The notes: generated from the sequence alone by a model not told the origin. 64,000 nucleotides of DNA from Albizia julibrissin (GCA_037074505.1 CM073481.1:41512501-41576500); one strand, 5' to 3'; counted from the stretch's first letter, positions 12,366 through 25,295 are shown. A program made the numbers and translations.

Positions 12366-14574
12366 TGTTAGAACTATCTGACACCCAAGAGGGGGGTGAA
12401 TTGGGTGTGCGATAAGAAAATATGATCTTTTAAAATCTTTTCGCAACTTATCAAATCAATACATACGAAAGTATAGAAACATAAGCAGATATATAAATCA
12501 TATATGCTGGAAATGTAAAAGCTTAGGGTAGAGAATATGCAAACTGTGATTTATCATGGTTCGGTCTAATCCACGATGACCTACGTCCAGTCCCCAGGCT
12601 CCTCCTGAGATTTCCAATCTACTATCTTCTTGTTTAACCGGGCACAAGAAAAGCCGCTACAACACACAAGTTTAACCGGACACTTGTGTAGCCTACTACG
12701 GAGTTACTCTCCCTTACACACTGTAAGGTTCACTCCCCCTTACGATAAGTCTTACGAGTAGAGCAATACTCCCTACAGCTTCCCCATAAGGTAATCAACC
12801 CTCTCAAGGTCCCTTTACCTTGAGATCAATACAAAAGTATATTTGTATGGATTTATAGACTCTCTCACAGAGTAGATAGGATACTCACTAAAGTACAATA
12901 CAAATATTCACTCTCAAATGTACATGATATTGTAAACTGATAAGAATAGAGAGTATGTATAGCAGCATATTAGAATAGTTGGGTTCTCATCCCTCCATTA
13001 GTTTGTTTCTGTCGCATCATCTACCCTTCTTGTTTGAATGCTTCAGTTTATATAGGGGATGCGTTGAGAGCCGTTGGAGCCTTCAAATATTTTCCCGTTG
13101 TAAGCCCATCATGTGTCTGACAGAACTTCAGTGTTTTCCCATTGATCAGACAGATGCTTCAACCGTTGCTTACAATTAGCACGTTGTTGGTTGTTTGTTT
13201 AATTCTGTTGCTGCCCATGATCATGCTCTGACAAATGCTTCAGTTGTTTGCACGTTCGTTGACTCGTCTGTTAAATATTGATATTGCCCATGATTCTTCA
13301 TCGTTAAATATTGGTCAGTTGCTTCCCATGTGAACTGTAGTGGAATTCCTGTAATGCACTGACATAAAATAGTCGTTAAAGAATATTTTAAATATCACTC
13401 GAGTGGATAACTACTTCATCAGAAGTGATCCACATTAGTAGAGTGCACCATAAAATCATTCTGGTTGTTTTCCTTGTTTCTGTCAAGTTTATGGAAGTAA
13501 TTCTGATGAGAACAGTGAATCACTTGAGTTAACATCTAATTCACTGGCAGTGATATTCTGAAACATGAGAATCATTTGAGTGCGGTGTAACTTCACTGGA
13601 GGTGATTTTGATAAAACAATTAACACTTAACTGCAGAAGCATTTCACCGGTAGTAATCTTGATTTCTGGATGTGACTGTCATTGGAACTGATTCCGATTT
13701 AGTGAAGAGTGCACTGAGTGATCATAGATGCTGACAAGAAGTGAAACTGACAAAACTTCATATCAGTTGATCTTGGCACGTCTCTGGAAGTGATCTGTAA
13801 AATCAACATAATCACTTGCTTGGATATTATCTGACAGAAAGTGAATTGAGGCATATTGGCTTTCACTGGAGGTGCACTAAGGTAATCTGGTTCATGTTCA
13901 TATTCTCTGGCAGTGATTTAAAGTTCATCAGAAGTGATCTGGTGCATATTGGTATTCTTTGGAAGTGATTTTGCAAACAGTGAATTTTTCTTGCAGTGAT
14001 TTTCAATCCACTGTAAGTGAATCTGGAAATTTTAAATATCACTCGAGTGATCTGGTTATCACTGGAAGTGATTTTCAAAACAGTGATTTTTTCTTCCAAT
14101 GATTTCAGGTTCACTGGAAGTGATTCAGCAAAAATAGTGTATCACTGGAAGTGATTTTGTAAACAGTGAAATTTTCTTGCAGTGATTTTCGTTCCACTGG
14201 AAGTGATTCTGAAAAATCTCATATCACTCGAGTGATTTCGGTATCACTGGAAGTGAAATTGCAAACAGTGAAAAATTCCTTTGGTGATTTCTGCGCCACT
14301 GGAAGTGATCTGCATTCTGACGTATTTCTTAATTCCCTTATGAGCATAAAAACATCCAGTATTTCTTCTAGGAGCTTGAATCTTGATATCCCCATTAATT
14401 CTTCAAGCTCTACTTTCTCTAATCTCTTTCTTGCTTTGTTTGACTAATTTACAAGATATACAACATTAAATATAGTAGTTAGTCAATGTAAGAGATAAGT
14501 ATATTATGCAAACTTTTGCTCTCTTAATATTTGACATCTATATTTGTCATCATCAAAACTAATCATATCTAACA
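12366..14574 (-). mobile_element. Nested solo LTR of a related subfamily
   Basis: This 2209-bp LTR starts with TGTTAGAACTATCTGACACC, like the other two, and shares their last 200 bp up to CTAACA. It is flanked by a perfect 5-bp duplication GATGC (12361-12365 and 14575-14579), so it is a separate insertion reduced to a solo LTR by LTR-LTR recombination. Its middle differs from the host element's LTRs: instead of CTCGAG arrays it carries TCACTGGAAGTGA-type arrays (13390-14310). Confidence 0.9.
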
Positions 14575-14579
14575 GATGC

Positions 14580-15933
14580 AACTCAGAGACTTTAATTTAA
14601 GAAAGAATACAATACCTCACTCGAGTAATGTCGTAATTACTCGAGCCATCGTCCTCTATAGTCCATTGAGCATCGTTGGCTAGTCACTGTCTAATTATGT
14701 GATCTGAAAGTGTAGTCTCTGTGGGCACTTAAGGATACCACAATGAGCTTGGAGTAAGGCTTCATATTCATCCATCCTCTAAGTATGTGCCTCTTATTTA
14801 ACAATTACTATATGGAAATTTTTATTTCAACATAGCACATAGCTCCTATATTTGAGAAGTTAGATTCATCATCCCTGGGTGCTTTAACCTTTACTCTGTC
14901 TCATGCTGTTAAAATAGAACTTTGAAATTCCCGTTCACAACTGCCTCATCTTATTAAATTTAATGCATCTTATACCAAAGATTTTGTTTCTACTTATACA
15001 ACAATACTGTCAGTCACACCTACTATGTTAGCCTTTGATCTTTATACCTGAAATCAGAGCATCTTGGTCAACTCCTACAAAAGTATAAATACATGTGCTT
15101 TGGTACCCTACTTCTCTTGGGTCCATAATATTAGACATAACAACTTTTATACAATTAAACAATATGATATTTGAGCAAAGAGTATAATAATAAATAAAGT
15201 CCAAAATATAATTTTACCAAATTAAATTAAGCCATTGAATCATAAAGGGTAATAAACAAATGATATCAAGAATAATAATTTTCAATGATCAATAACAATT
15301 TGTAAATACTTTATATAGAAAATATGTCATTGATAAGATTTTCATGCAATCCATGTAAGTCAAATCAAGAGAGTAGAAAATCTATCCATAATGACCAACC
15401 CTTATGAAATGATAAATTGTGAATGAAATTAAGTTTTCCAAGAGTAATAATGAGAAGTGCAATTTGTTTCAAAATCTCCAATGTTCTTTTGAATCATGAA
15501 TATCATTATAACATTAAGATTTTGAATACATGGAAACACATTTATGAAATTTGCTAAATATCAATTCTCATGCTGAAAAACAGTAGAAGTCAATATATGT
15601 TTATATATATCAGAAAGCTTTAATTTTGGAGAACATGTCAAATATTGAAGTTAACATGTTGGAAAATTTTCTTAAGAGCAACAGTTATATGGAAAATGAA
15701 TTAGTAAAAAAAGGGTTAACTTGATAGACATATATAAGCACAATGACTTTGTTATTGATCAAAAGATAATCTTACCTCTTAGAGTTGTGTCATGAAATAT
15801 ATGCACATTCAAGGCAAGAATTTGAACACAAGACTTTAGTTACTAAGGATGAAGATGAATGTTAATGCATTTGAGCAACAAAATGAGTGCAAAGATTTAT
15901 GGACGATAAAACATATACTCATTAGTCCAAATG
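14580..15933 (-). other. Internal region of the LTR retrotransposon, no pol recognised
   Basis: Degenerate AT-rich sequence between two nested solo LTRs. I read both strands for integrase, RT or RNase H motifs and found none. Confidence 0.55.
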
Positions 15934-15938
15934 ACTAG

Positions 15939-18346
15939 TGTAATATTTTGAATTTTGGGACAAGAGGCTAGGGTACTAAGCCTGAATTAAGGAGACTGCT
16001 AGACCCTAGTTTAGTAAAAGTCCTGGCGAGGCATGGCATTATTTCCCAAAATTTCCTTTATATCCTGTAATATTAAAAGGAAATATTATGGTGAGCTAAA
16101 GAGCTCGGGGAATGATAAAGTAATGCAATGAGGAGTCACACATGACATAGTGCACTGGAACATAAAGAAGTGTTGCTACCGGTAAGTTTCTCGGTGTAGC
16201 ATTCGTGTTATGCGACATTTGTCAAAGGGACAAAATGGTCATTTGACCAATGAAAGGCTATCAGCCATTATTTCCCTATTATTGATGCCCAAATTAGTCA
16301 AATATGGGGGAAAATAAAGAAAATGAGCAATAAATGATTTATTACGATAAATCATAAAATGTAAGGGAAAATGGTAATTTTTCTATAAGATAAGAAATGA
16401 TGGGTTTTCCCTAATATTCTCAATAATTTGAGCAGAATGGGAATTAAAATGGGGGGAAATGACTACTTAGTAATTAATAAGCCTACGTGGTGAAGTATTA
16501 TCAAGGAAAGTCAATGAGTGGAAAAGCATAAGGCTTCAGTCGACCGCTTGTAAGGTGGTATAATAGGATATTTGGAGAGTAATATTTGTCTCTTTTGATC
16601 TCATCATCTTAGTGCATGAAGAAGCATGAAGAGAAATGAATTGTCATGCAAGAAAGTTAAAGAACTGAACTAATAGGGTATGGCCATTTGGATGACTTAT
16701 TAAAAGTCATCATTCATCACCCTCTTCTTATTTAATCGGTGGAAACCGATTAAGAGAGAGAGAGAGCGTGAGAGAGGGCTAGAGAATGAGAATGAGAACG
16801 GACGAAGGAGAGAGAGAAGAGAGAGAAATCTTCAACTCGTCGGAACTCTGTCAAAATTGCCTCTTCTCTCAAAGTGCCCTTTACAAACCTTATTCTACTC
16901 ATCCTGAGCTTCATTTTTGTGGTTTCAGATTCTCGTTTGGAGGTGGTTGGTGCCATATCACCGGCTGGAGTGCAACCAAAATTTCGAACCAAATTCAGAA
17001 ACGTGAAGAGGTAAGCATAAGCTTCCTTCTGAACTTATTGGTTTGTTGTTTGGATGAGTAGTATGGGAGTTGGGTACTCTTCACTCTTCATTCAAAGGGT
17101 GTTTTAATGGCCTAAACGATGTCTGATGGATGTCTAAACGGCTAATTATGTGATTAGAAGTAAAAAGGAAATGATTGGGCTAAAGAAAACAAGAAATCGA
17201 CACAACTCTTCTAAGAACTCTAAATGGCTGCCTTGTGTATGGCATGAGCTGTGAGTTAGAATTTCATCAATTGGATAATTCCATTGAGTTCATAAGGGCA
17301 AATTATGTAGGGTTCATGATGATGATGAAGTGAGAAAAGGCCTAGAGGGTGAAATTACCAAATTACCCCTTAAGGCTCTAAGTAAGGGCTGTTAAGGGTA
17401 TTTTCATCATTTGGGATTGAATTTGACTAATCAAAAGTCATAAATAGATTCTACATGTGAAATTTTGTAGGATTGGCCCTGGTCATAATTTCTGAGAAAG
17501 TAAAGTTGGGCTAGGCTTCCGGAGGCGTTTTGGTAATTTAGCATAATTAGGCCAAGTTATCCACTAAAATGAGTTTATAATGATACATGGATGAGTAGTG
17601 ACACATTCATTGTATACTTGGAATTTAGGACTCGACGGATGGTGCTTGAGCTGAAGTAAGGATGATGGTTTGAGGACGGACGTGAAGTCAGAGAGGTAGT
17701 GAATTTACCTTACCTGCATGTATGTGATCTGTATGTGTTTGCATTATTTATGTGACTGCTTGATTGATTGATGCTTTGTTATGTTATACGATGGCCATGA
17801 GTATGTTGTAACATTGAGCATGCATGAAAATGTCATGATATTGGCATGATTTTATGAATGGCAAGCTTGTTAGACAGGTGAAGAGTACAGGGAGATATGT
17901 ACGGAGGAGATATGAAAGTGAAGTGAAGATCGTAGTGCGAGGCACTACTATTTGTATTGACGTAATTGATTTACATTTGATGGCCTTACATGACTTTACA
18001 TTTCATGTATGTATATGAATGTATGCATGAAGTTTAGTAGAGAACCGCTCTAGTTTAATTTAAGGAGAATAGCTCTTAGTTTGATTAAAGTAATATGCTC
18101 GCATACTCTGATTTATTGAAACTATGAGCCGGTGAGTCATTAATGACGTAGTGAGGTTTGTCGAAATATGTTTAAAGTTTTCTACCCTTCGAAAAACCCT
18201 CTCAGCCTTATATTCAAATCCTGAGTTGGGGGCCAGGTTTTATGAAATTTATTGAATGTTGGGTAGTCGAGGTTAAATCCTGGTTCCACAACTAATTTCC
18301 CTACTCATTTATACTCATTTTGGTGTATTTGAAATAAGGTGTCACA
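15939..18346 (+). mobile_element. Nested solo LTR, Gypsy-like
   Basis: The 2408-bp unit begins TGTAATATTTTGAATTTTGG and ends GGTGTCACA (TG...CA). It is flanked by ACTAG (15934-15938) and ACTAA (18347-18351), a 5-bp TSD with one mismatch. The start resembles the TGTAACATCCC start of the Gypsy element at 50141, and the body has the long AT-rich, microsatellite-bearing character of Gypsy LTRs, including a GA-rich stretch at 16751-16830. No internal region or second LTR is present. Confidence 0.7.
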
Positions 18347-18351
18347 ACTAA

Positions 18352-19535
18352 AGTTCTAAAATGCTTGTTTTATTAAGTTATCCCATGGTAATGCTTAACG
18401 CATGTAATGCATCAATGAACATCTATAATTCTTGAAATAACTTAACTAAATAAGACTAAATCATATGTATGTACTAATAAGATGGATTGAAATCTAAGCA
18501 ATTTTTAAAAATGTGCATTTCAAACTTCCAATGCATAGAAAGATTAAGCACAATTCTATTTCCGGTACATTTAGCAATTTGAAAATATTTCAAAAGCTAT
18601 AAATGATTAATCGCTAATAGTATGTAGTAATGAGCAAGTATTTACCACTCAAATTGAGTTAGGAAGGATGAGCAACTATTAAGTTTTGAAATTACTGATA
18701 TAAAGTCACGATACTCTAGTTCTACCTAAGAACTTGAGTTCATATGAACTCGAGTTTTCCCTAAAAACTTGAGTCCTACAGAAAAGTTCACATATTGATA
18801 TAGCGTACCTGGCTTGAGTTTAACTTGTAGACACCCAAGTTAACTTCCACCTTCATGAATATTTGTACTCAAGTCCTCCAAGATCACTTGAGTTAAACAT
18901 GCTTTTGATTCATACTTTTTTGCAGTATTCTTCTTGAACTCGGATTCAAGTTATGAACTCGAGTTTGCATCTGGAACTCGAGTTTCATACCAGAACTTTT
19001 ATTGAAATCGAGTTCTCACTTAAAGTTCATGTATGCTCTGTTTATCCCTGTTTTAGTGATCAAAAGCAGAGCATTCCTTTCTTTTTCTTACAAAACCATA
19101 TAACCCTTTTGCTTTCTTTAGTATCCAACTTTACATGGATTCACTAATAGTTAGCTTATAGGAATCATAATTCACATGCTCTAAAAATATAGTCAATTTG
19201 AAGAAATTGAGCATAATGATTTAAACATGACTTTATGCATAAAATATTTTCTTTTGAAGTATGCGTATATGCATAAAGAGTTAAACTATCAAACATTGCA
19301 TCTCCTTTATGAATGGATTTTCTTAAGATTGTGAAAACATATGTGCAATACTCATTCCTAAAGTAACAAGGTATAAACCTCAATAGATATTCAAAATGAT
19401 AGTGTAAGAAGTTTTACCGTTGTTTTACTTTTACCTTAGGTGCTTGGAAGATTGCCTTTGTTCATCCAATGCATCTTTTTGTAATGTTTATAGTTTGAAT
19501 CCCTTACTTTAGGTGCCAGTAACCTTTTCTCAAAG
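18352..19535 (-). other. Internal, mostly non-coding region with CTCGAG-motif cluster
   Basis: This lies between the nested Gypsy-like solo LTR and gag. At 18715-19010 it has a run of AACTCGAGTT-like motifs and variants, the same palindrome that fills the LTRs of the element. No coding similarity was seen. Confidence 0.5.
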
Positions 19536-19537
19536 GA

Positions 19538-20870
19538 TCAAGACTCCAGGAGTCTTTTACCTAATGCTTGAGAGATCCTCCTTTTCTTGTTCTCCTTAAT
19601 ATAATTGAATGGTACTTTATAGTAGCCATTCGTTAAGGTGGAACATACTCCTTTTATCCATTGCTTCTTTTTGTGATTATGCTTTGTAGCTCCAGCAATG
19701 GATGCTCTGAGAGTTTTCTTTTGTGATGATATGAACCTCTTAGTTGGTGCATGAGAACCTCTTGTCTTATTCTTCATCTTCTCAATACCCTTATGTCCAT
19801 TTCTTTTCAAATCATCCTACATACACAAAGTGCTAGATGGACATTTTAGTACCCACATATACTTGGGTCCTTGATTATTAGTATTAGAATTTACATGTCC
19901 TTTCGGAGCCCAAATATATTTATTTTTCACATTAGAATTTCTTCTAATATACCATGTGTGAGAAATATAACCGGATTTACCACAATAATTGCAAATTGTA
20001 TGAAGATATGAATTATGAGGTTTTATGCAAGTATTGTGTTGTTTGAGGGACAACAATTTCAAATATCCAGTTTGCCTACGTTCTTTCTTCACATATAAAT
20101 TTTCAGCATAATTGAAATTTTTTTTGCTTTTCTCAATAGAACCAACAATTGGTTGGAAAACAATTTTATGCAAAACTTTGAAAATCAATTTTACAAAGAT
20201 CATAAGAAGAATTTGAACTTTTTACCTTAAGTTCATCTTGAGCTCCAAAGAGTGATTTTCATAGTCGTCTATAATGAGCTATGTTCGAGAATTCTCTTTC
20301 TTCTTGTCTATCTGTGTTGACTATATCATGGAAGTGTTCTATGATTTCTTCTTCTTCATCATCTTCTAATTGTTCAAGTGATGTAGATGCGCAGATTATA
20401 GTTTCATATAAACTGTTAACACTTTCATATAAACTTTTTACCTTAAGTTCATCTTGAGCTCTAAAGAGTGATTTTCATAGTCGTTTATAATGAGCTATGT
20501 TCGAGAATTCTCTTTCTTCTTGTCTATCTGTGTTGACTATATCATGGAAGTGTTCTATGATTTATTCTTCTTCTTCATCTTCTAATTGTTCAAGTGATGT
20601 AGATGCGCAGATTATAGTTTCATATAAACTGTTAACACTTTCAACTTCAACACACTTGTTAGAAGTATATATAAAATCAAGAGTATCCCAGATATCCTTA
20701 GCATTAGAGTAAAATCTAATTTTCTCGAAATCATTTTCTGTCACGGCACTATAGAGAAACTTCATTGCTCTAATGTTCAACGGAAACATTTTCTTTTCTT
20801 TTTCAATCCAATCCTTTCTCGGTTTATGATAAAAAAACATTTGTAAAAACAGTCTACATATTAAAATCAT
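19538..20870 (-). pseudogene. Copia-type gag, degraded
   Basis: Minus-strand remnant following the primer-binding site. From 20870 it encodes a UBN2-type capsid segment (NIRAMKFLYSAVTENDFEKI, then AKDIWDTLDFIYTSNK), ending in an acidic run DEEEE. At about 20010-19970 is a zinc-knuckle relic CNYCGKSGYISH in which the expected His and last Cys are replaced. After it come YIWAPKG and YMWVLK segments like the GPKxxWVPK linker found after the knuckle in Copia polyproteins. A 216-bp tandem duplication (20221-20436 and 20437-20652) repeats 72 codons in frame, and a stop follows the acidic run in the copy nearer the start. No protease or pol follows. Confidence 0.75.
20221..20652. repeat. 216-bp tandem duplication inside gag
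   Basis: Two adjacent copies, 20221-20436 and 20437-20652, are nearly identical; both contain GAGCTATGTTCGAGAATTCT. The period is a multiple of three, so the reading frame is kept across the junction. Confidence 0.85.
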
Positions 20871-21030
20871 ATGCTTTTATAAAACTAGTTATTCTAGTTT
20901 TCCAAAACCAAAAATCAATATCTTTTAACAGAGGTGGGATTGTATAATCAAAACCTTCTAAAAGAATAAAACACCCAAAATCAGTCATTGATAACTCTTG
21001 AGACAGTTACGTCCTTTAAACAAAAGCTCA

Positions 21031-21042
21031 AGCTCTGATACT
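21031..21042 (-). other. Primer-binding site of the LTR retrotransposon
   Basis: The minus-strand sequence TAGTATCAGAGC lies three bases inside the LTR end at 21046. It differs by one base from the standard initiator-Met tRNA complement TGGTATCAGAGC. It fixes the element's orientation and marks the right-hand LTR as the 5' LTR. Confidence 0.8.
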
Positions 21043-21045
21043 AAA

Positions 21046-24000
21046 TGTTAGAACTGGCTGACACTCAAGAGAAGGGTGAATTGGGTGTACGATAAGAAAT
21101 TAAAATCTTTTTAAATTTTTTTGCAGCTTATCAAATCAATATGTAAGGAAGTATAAAGACATAAACAATTATTTAAATCATATATGCTAGAAATGTAAAA
21201 GCTTAGGGAAGAGAATATGCAAACTATGATTTATCCTGATTTAGTCTAATTAACGATGACCTACATCAAGTCCCCAGGCTCCTCCTGAGATTTTCAATCC
21301 ACTATCTTCTTGTTTATCCAGGCACAAGAAAAGCCTCTACAAACAACAAGTTTAGCGAGGAACTTATGAAGCCTACTACAGAGTTATTCCCCCTTACATA
21401 CTGTAAGGCTTACTCTTGCTTGCAGTAAGTCTTACGAGTAGAGCAATATCAAAGACCTTTCTCTCCCGCTTACCCGTGCAAGTCTTATGAGCAGCAACGT
21501 TCTCTATTGCTTGTACCTTGTAAGTCTTACGATCAAAAAGTCTTACTGGAAATTCTCTCTATAGCTTCCCCTGTAAGGAATTCAACTCTCTCAATCTCCC
21601 TTTACCTTGAGATCAATTTAGAAATACAGATGAAAGTGTTTACTAGCTCTCTCACAGAGTGTATATGATACTCACTGAAGTACAATACAAACAATTATAC
21701 TCTCAAATATACATGATATAGAAAACATATAAGACATAGAGTGTCTGGATCGAGAATGACTCATGATATCAGCATATTGACGTAGTTGTGTTCTCGTGTG
21801 TTTTTCTCTTCTTTGAATGCTTGGGTATATATAGAAGATGCTTTGAGAGTTAATGAGAGCATTCAAATATATTCGTTAGAGTCTGTTGCTTCATTTGACA
21901 GTTGAGCATATTTGAAAAACTAGCCATTACGTTAGTGGACACTTCACTTCCGTAAAGTAGTTTTTCCTCACTACATGATCTCTTTGTTGTTCTTTCTGTA
22001 ATAATACATTAAACACTATTACAATGAAATGTTAGTCATGAATAAATTGAATCAACGATTAGAGATTTATTTTCTGCGTTCAATATCCTATTTCACACTT
22101 GGAACAAATGTTAATTGATGTTTAAATATATCAACAAGTGTAAACATAATGATTAGATAACGTTTAACCATATTCGGATTGGTCTTCTGTAATTCACTCT
22201 GCATCTGTTATTGCCAAAATTGAGTTCTTCCTTTCAAAACTTGAGTTCCCAGTGTTGTCAATCCATCTCCATGTTGTTTCTTCTAGGAACTCGTGAGAGT
22301 TCATTTTCAAACTCGAGTGCAAAAGTGCCCAGAACTCGAGTACTAGCTCAGAACTCGAGTTCTCCTTATACTTCAAGTTTTTTACATAACTCTCTAGTTG
22401 AAACTCGTGGGAGTGCATTTTGGACTCAAGTGCAAAAGGCATCAGAACTGGAGTTTTGAACCCCAAACTCGAGTTCTCCAATTGTTCAATGATTCTTCAT
22501 ATTTCTCTGGAACAAACTCATGAAATTACAAATTCAGACTCGAGTTACTTTATGTCTAGAACTCGAGTACACCAGTGACTTTAGCATTTTGACCTTGTTT
22601 CTAACCAGAACTTGTAGGAGTGAAGATCTAAAATCGAGTGCATTTGCCTTTAAAACTCTATTGTGACACCAGAACTCTAGTTCTAATCTTTCTTCTGATT
22701 TCTGAGTGAGTCTCTGGAAGAAACTCGTGAGAGTGTAAAACCAAATTTGAGTGGATATGTTACCAGAACTCGAGTGCTAGCCTAAAACTTGAGTTCTCCT
22801 TATTCTGTTGGTTTTTGAGAATGTTTCTAACCAAAACTCTCGAGAGTGCAATAGTGAACTCAAGTGCATATTGACCTAGAAATCAAGTGCAAGCCTGTGA
22901 ACTTAAGTGCAGTTGATATCTTCATATTTTGGTAAATTCTCTGGGATAAAATTGTGAGATACATTAGCCAAATCAAATGCATTTTTGTCCAGAACTCGAT
23001 TGCAGCTTGTAAACTCGTGCTCTCCTCTTGTTCTTCACAGCACCAAACTCTCGAGTACAAACTCTTGTTCCAGAACTCTCAGAACTTGAGTGTATCTCAT
23101 ACCAAAACTCAAGTGCTTCATCTTGAACTCGAGTGCATGTGCTCCTTCCGTCTACATTCCAATATAAAAAGAATCAGCTCCAAACTCATTATATTATGCA
23201 AGTTATGTTCCAAAGAGCGTAAACAGTGTATGTATTTTTTAGCATCGACTTCCAGAAGCAATACTAATTTGTATATAATACTAAATTTGACATATTACCT
23301 ATCCATATAAATATCTTTAATTCTAGTTTCATATGCCACAAATTTCAACTCATTTGGACGTGTAGTTTGGGAGATATGTCCAAAATACCGAACCTATTCT
23401 GGAATATGACGGTAATTTGAAGGTTATCTTCAAAAACTCATATCTCCTTTATCTGATCTACTTTGATGTTTATTTTGGTGTCAATTTGATGCATTAGGAG
23501 TCTAATTTCATATACCACTAGTTTCAGTTTAATCGGATATGTGGTTGGAGATATATGTCTAAAATATCAAACCTCTATCATGCTGAACCATTGAAAAAAA
23601 AACCGGACCGGACCGGCCGGTTCAACCGGTCCGACCGGTGACCGGCCGGTGGTCCGGTCCGGTTCACAGAAAAACCGGTGAACCGGGTCGACCCGGTCGA
23701 ACCGGTTTCAACCCGGTCAGAACCGGTCAAACCGGTCAGAACCGGTGGTTCGACCGGTTTGACCGGTTTTCCTTTTTTTTTTTTATAAAATAAATTTTTT
23801 TATTCTTCTATCTACTATTGGACATTATTTTTTAGGGAAAAATGAAAGTTTGAAGACCAAAATGAAGAGAAAAGTAAGTAAAAAAAGAATAAATCTAAAA
23901 AAAATGATTTTTAGAGGATATAATAATTAATTAATTATAGGAAAGGAGATGTCATTATATAAATATATGCATCATAACTAATACTAATATACTTTAAGCA

Positions 24001-24707
24001 TTTTTTACCTAAAGATCTTTACCACTAATAAATTATAATATTTTAATATGACCGGTTTGACCACCGGTTCGACCACCGGTTCGACCCCGGTTGAACCATT
24101 AACCCTTAAACCAGTGCTGTGACCGGTTCATTGACCGGTCCGGTTTTTTGTTCCTTGTGCTGAACATAAAACAGAGTTGAACAGAGTGCTTCCAAACTTG
24201 AATTTTGAGCTGCCAACATGAGTTCTAAGCCATTTTTGCATTGCCAACTCGAGTTTTATAAGAAAACTCGAGTTCCCAACTTGTTATAACATCATGAGGT
24301 TGTTTCTTCCAAAAACTCGAATGCTGCACTGATAAAGTGCTACAGTGAACTTGAGTTGCTACACTGCCTGTATGCTATAGTGTCTCAACTGCTATAGTGC
24401 CATTGCTACAGTCTGATTGCTATAGTACACTACTACAATTCCAACTATGACAATACCAAAACAGTGCTTTGAGTTCATCAGGTATTCTCTAGTATCATTC
24501 TTAAGAGCTTGAATCTTGATATTCCCATTAGTTCTTGCAAGTTCTTCTTTCTTTAATCTCTTTCATTCTTTTCTTAACTAATCTACAAGATATGCAATAT
24601 TAAATATAGTAGTTAGTCAATATAGGAGATTAGTATATTTTGTAAACTTTTTTCTCTTAATATTTGACATCTATATTTGATATCATCAAAACTAATCATA
24701 TCTAACA
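21046..24707 (-). repeat. Right (5') LTR of the 16.6-kb element, with nested MITE
   Basis: TGTTAG...CTAACA, 3662 bp, or about 3085 bp without the hAT MITE and its extra TSD. CTCGAG-motif arrays lie at 22210-23130 and 24190-24310, and a CTACAGTG cluster at 24330-24440, in the same order as in the left LTR. Confidence 0.9.
23589..24157. mobile_element. hAT-type MITE with CCGGTT subterminal repeats
   Basis: 569 bp, flanked by a perfect 8-bp duplication TGCTGAAC (23581-23588 and 24158-24165), the hAT hallmark. The ends are CATTGAAAAAAAAACCGGAC and, reverse-complemented, CAAGGAACAAAAAACCGGAC. Both subterminal regions are packed with CCGGTT/ACCGG repeats in both orientations; the centre is AT-rich and non-coding. 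The sister LTR shows the empty site at 10674-10681. Confidence 0.92.
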
Positions 24708-24712
24708 GTTAA

Positions 24713-25278
24713 ATCTCTCCTTTTCTCTCAATCATTTTCTTCACATATTTGAGTCCTCTTATATGGAACATGATGTGCCTTCTCACATATTCTAATGCTC
24801 ATGTTAAAAATCTTACTCAGTCGTGTTAATTCTGGGTTTCCATTTCCAAATACAACTTAAAAAAATTTTAGTTCTTATGTATTGCCGAGTATTCGCTAGT
24901 TTCATATTAGTATTACCTGTGGCTGATAAAAAAAAGAAGTAGCTTGAAGGCGAGAATCGTTCTCTTACAATTTTGCAGAAACTAAGAAACATGAAGAGAG
25001 AGAAATGAAAGGTAGAGAAAGAGGGGAAAGGTAGGGACATAATACATCACATTAACTTTAGCTGGGCTCCACATACCAACTAATAGGTGTTTATCCTCAT
25101 CATCCATGTTGTTTTTTTTGCTCCCATTTAAAAGTTTATGAATAGTTTTACACCGTTAGGCGCTCTTAGCTAAAAATTTCATTGTTAAATTACATCTTAA
25201 CCCTTTTGAAAAGAACACATCCTACACAAAAAGAAAAGACAACACATCCTCTTTCACAAAGTTTGGATCTAACAAGAA
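24713..25278. other. Intergenic, nothing recognised
   Basis: AT-rich flank of the retrotransposon. I found no exon homologous to OSC exons 2-16 on the minus strand here, although such an exon could have followed the orphan exon 1. Confidence 0.55.
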
Positions 25279-25295
25279 GGTTAGTCATTCATTTT

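Larger units (their letters stand above)
8071..24707 (-). mobile_element. 16.6-kb Copia-type LTR retrotransposon (gag-only, non-autonomous)
   Basis: Both ends are LTRs of one family beginning TGTTAG and ending CTAACA. The whole unit is flanked by a perfect 5-bp TSD, GTTAA (8066-8070 and 24708-24712). The minus orientation is set by a tRNA-iMet-type primer-binding site (minus-strand TAGTATCAGAGC, 21042-21031) next to the right LTR, by a polypurine tract (minus-strand ATGGGGAGAA) next to the left LTR, and by a minus-strand gag. I find no protease, integrase or reverse transcriptase, so it would need enzymes in trans. Nested insertions: solo LTR 12366-14574, solo LTR 15939-18346 and hAT MITE 23589-24157. 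Without these the element is about 11.5 kb, still large because its LTRs exceed 3 kb. Confidence 0.92.

Noticed and set aside
16750..17061. Overlapping 80-91-codon frames on both strands as host genes
   Set aside because: They fall in a GA-rich part of a solo LTR and show no similarity.
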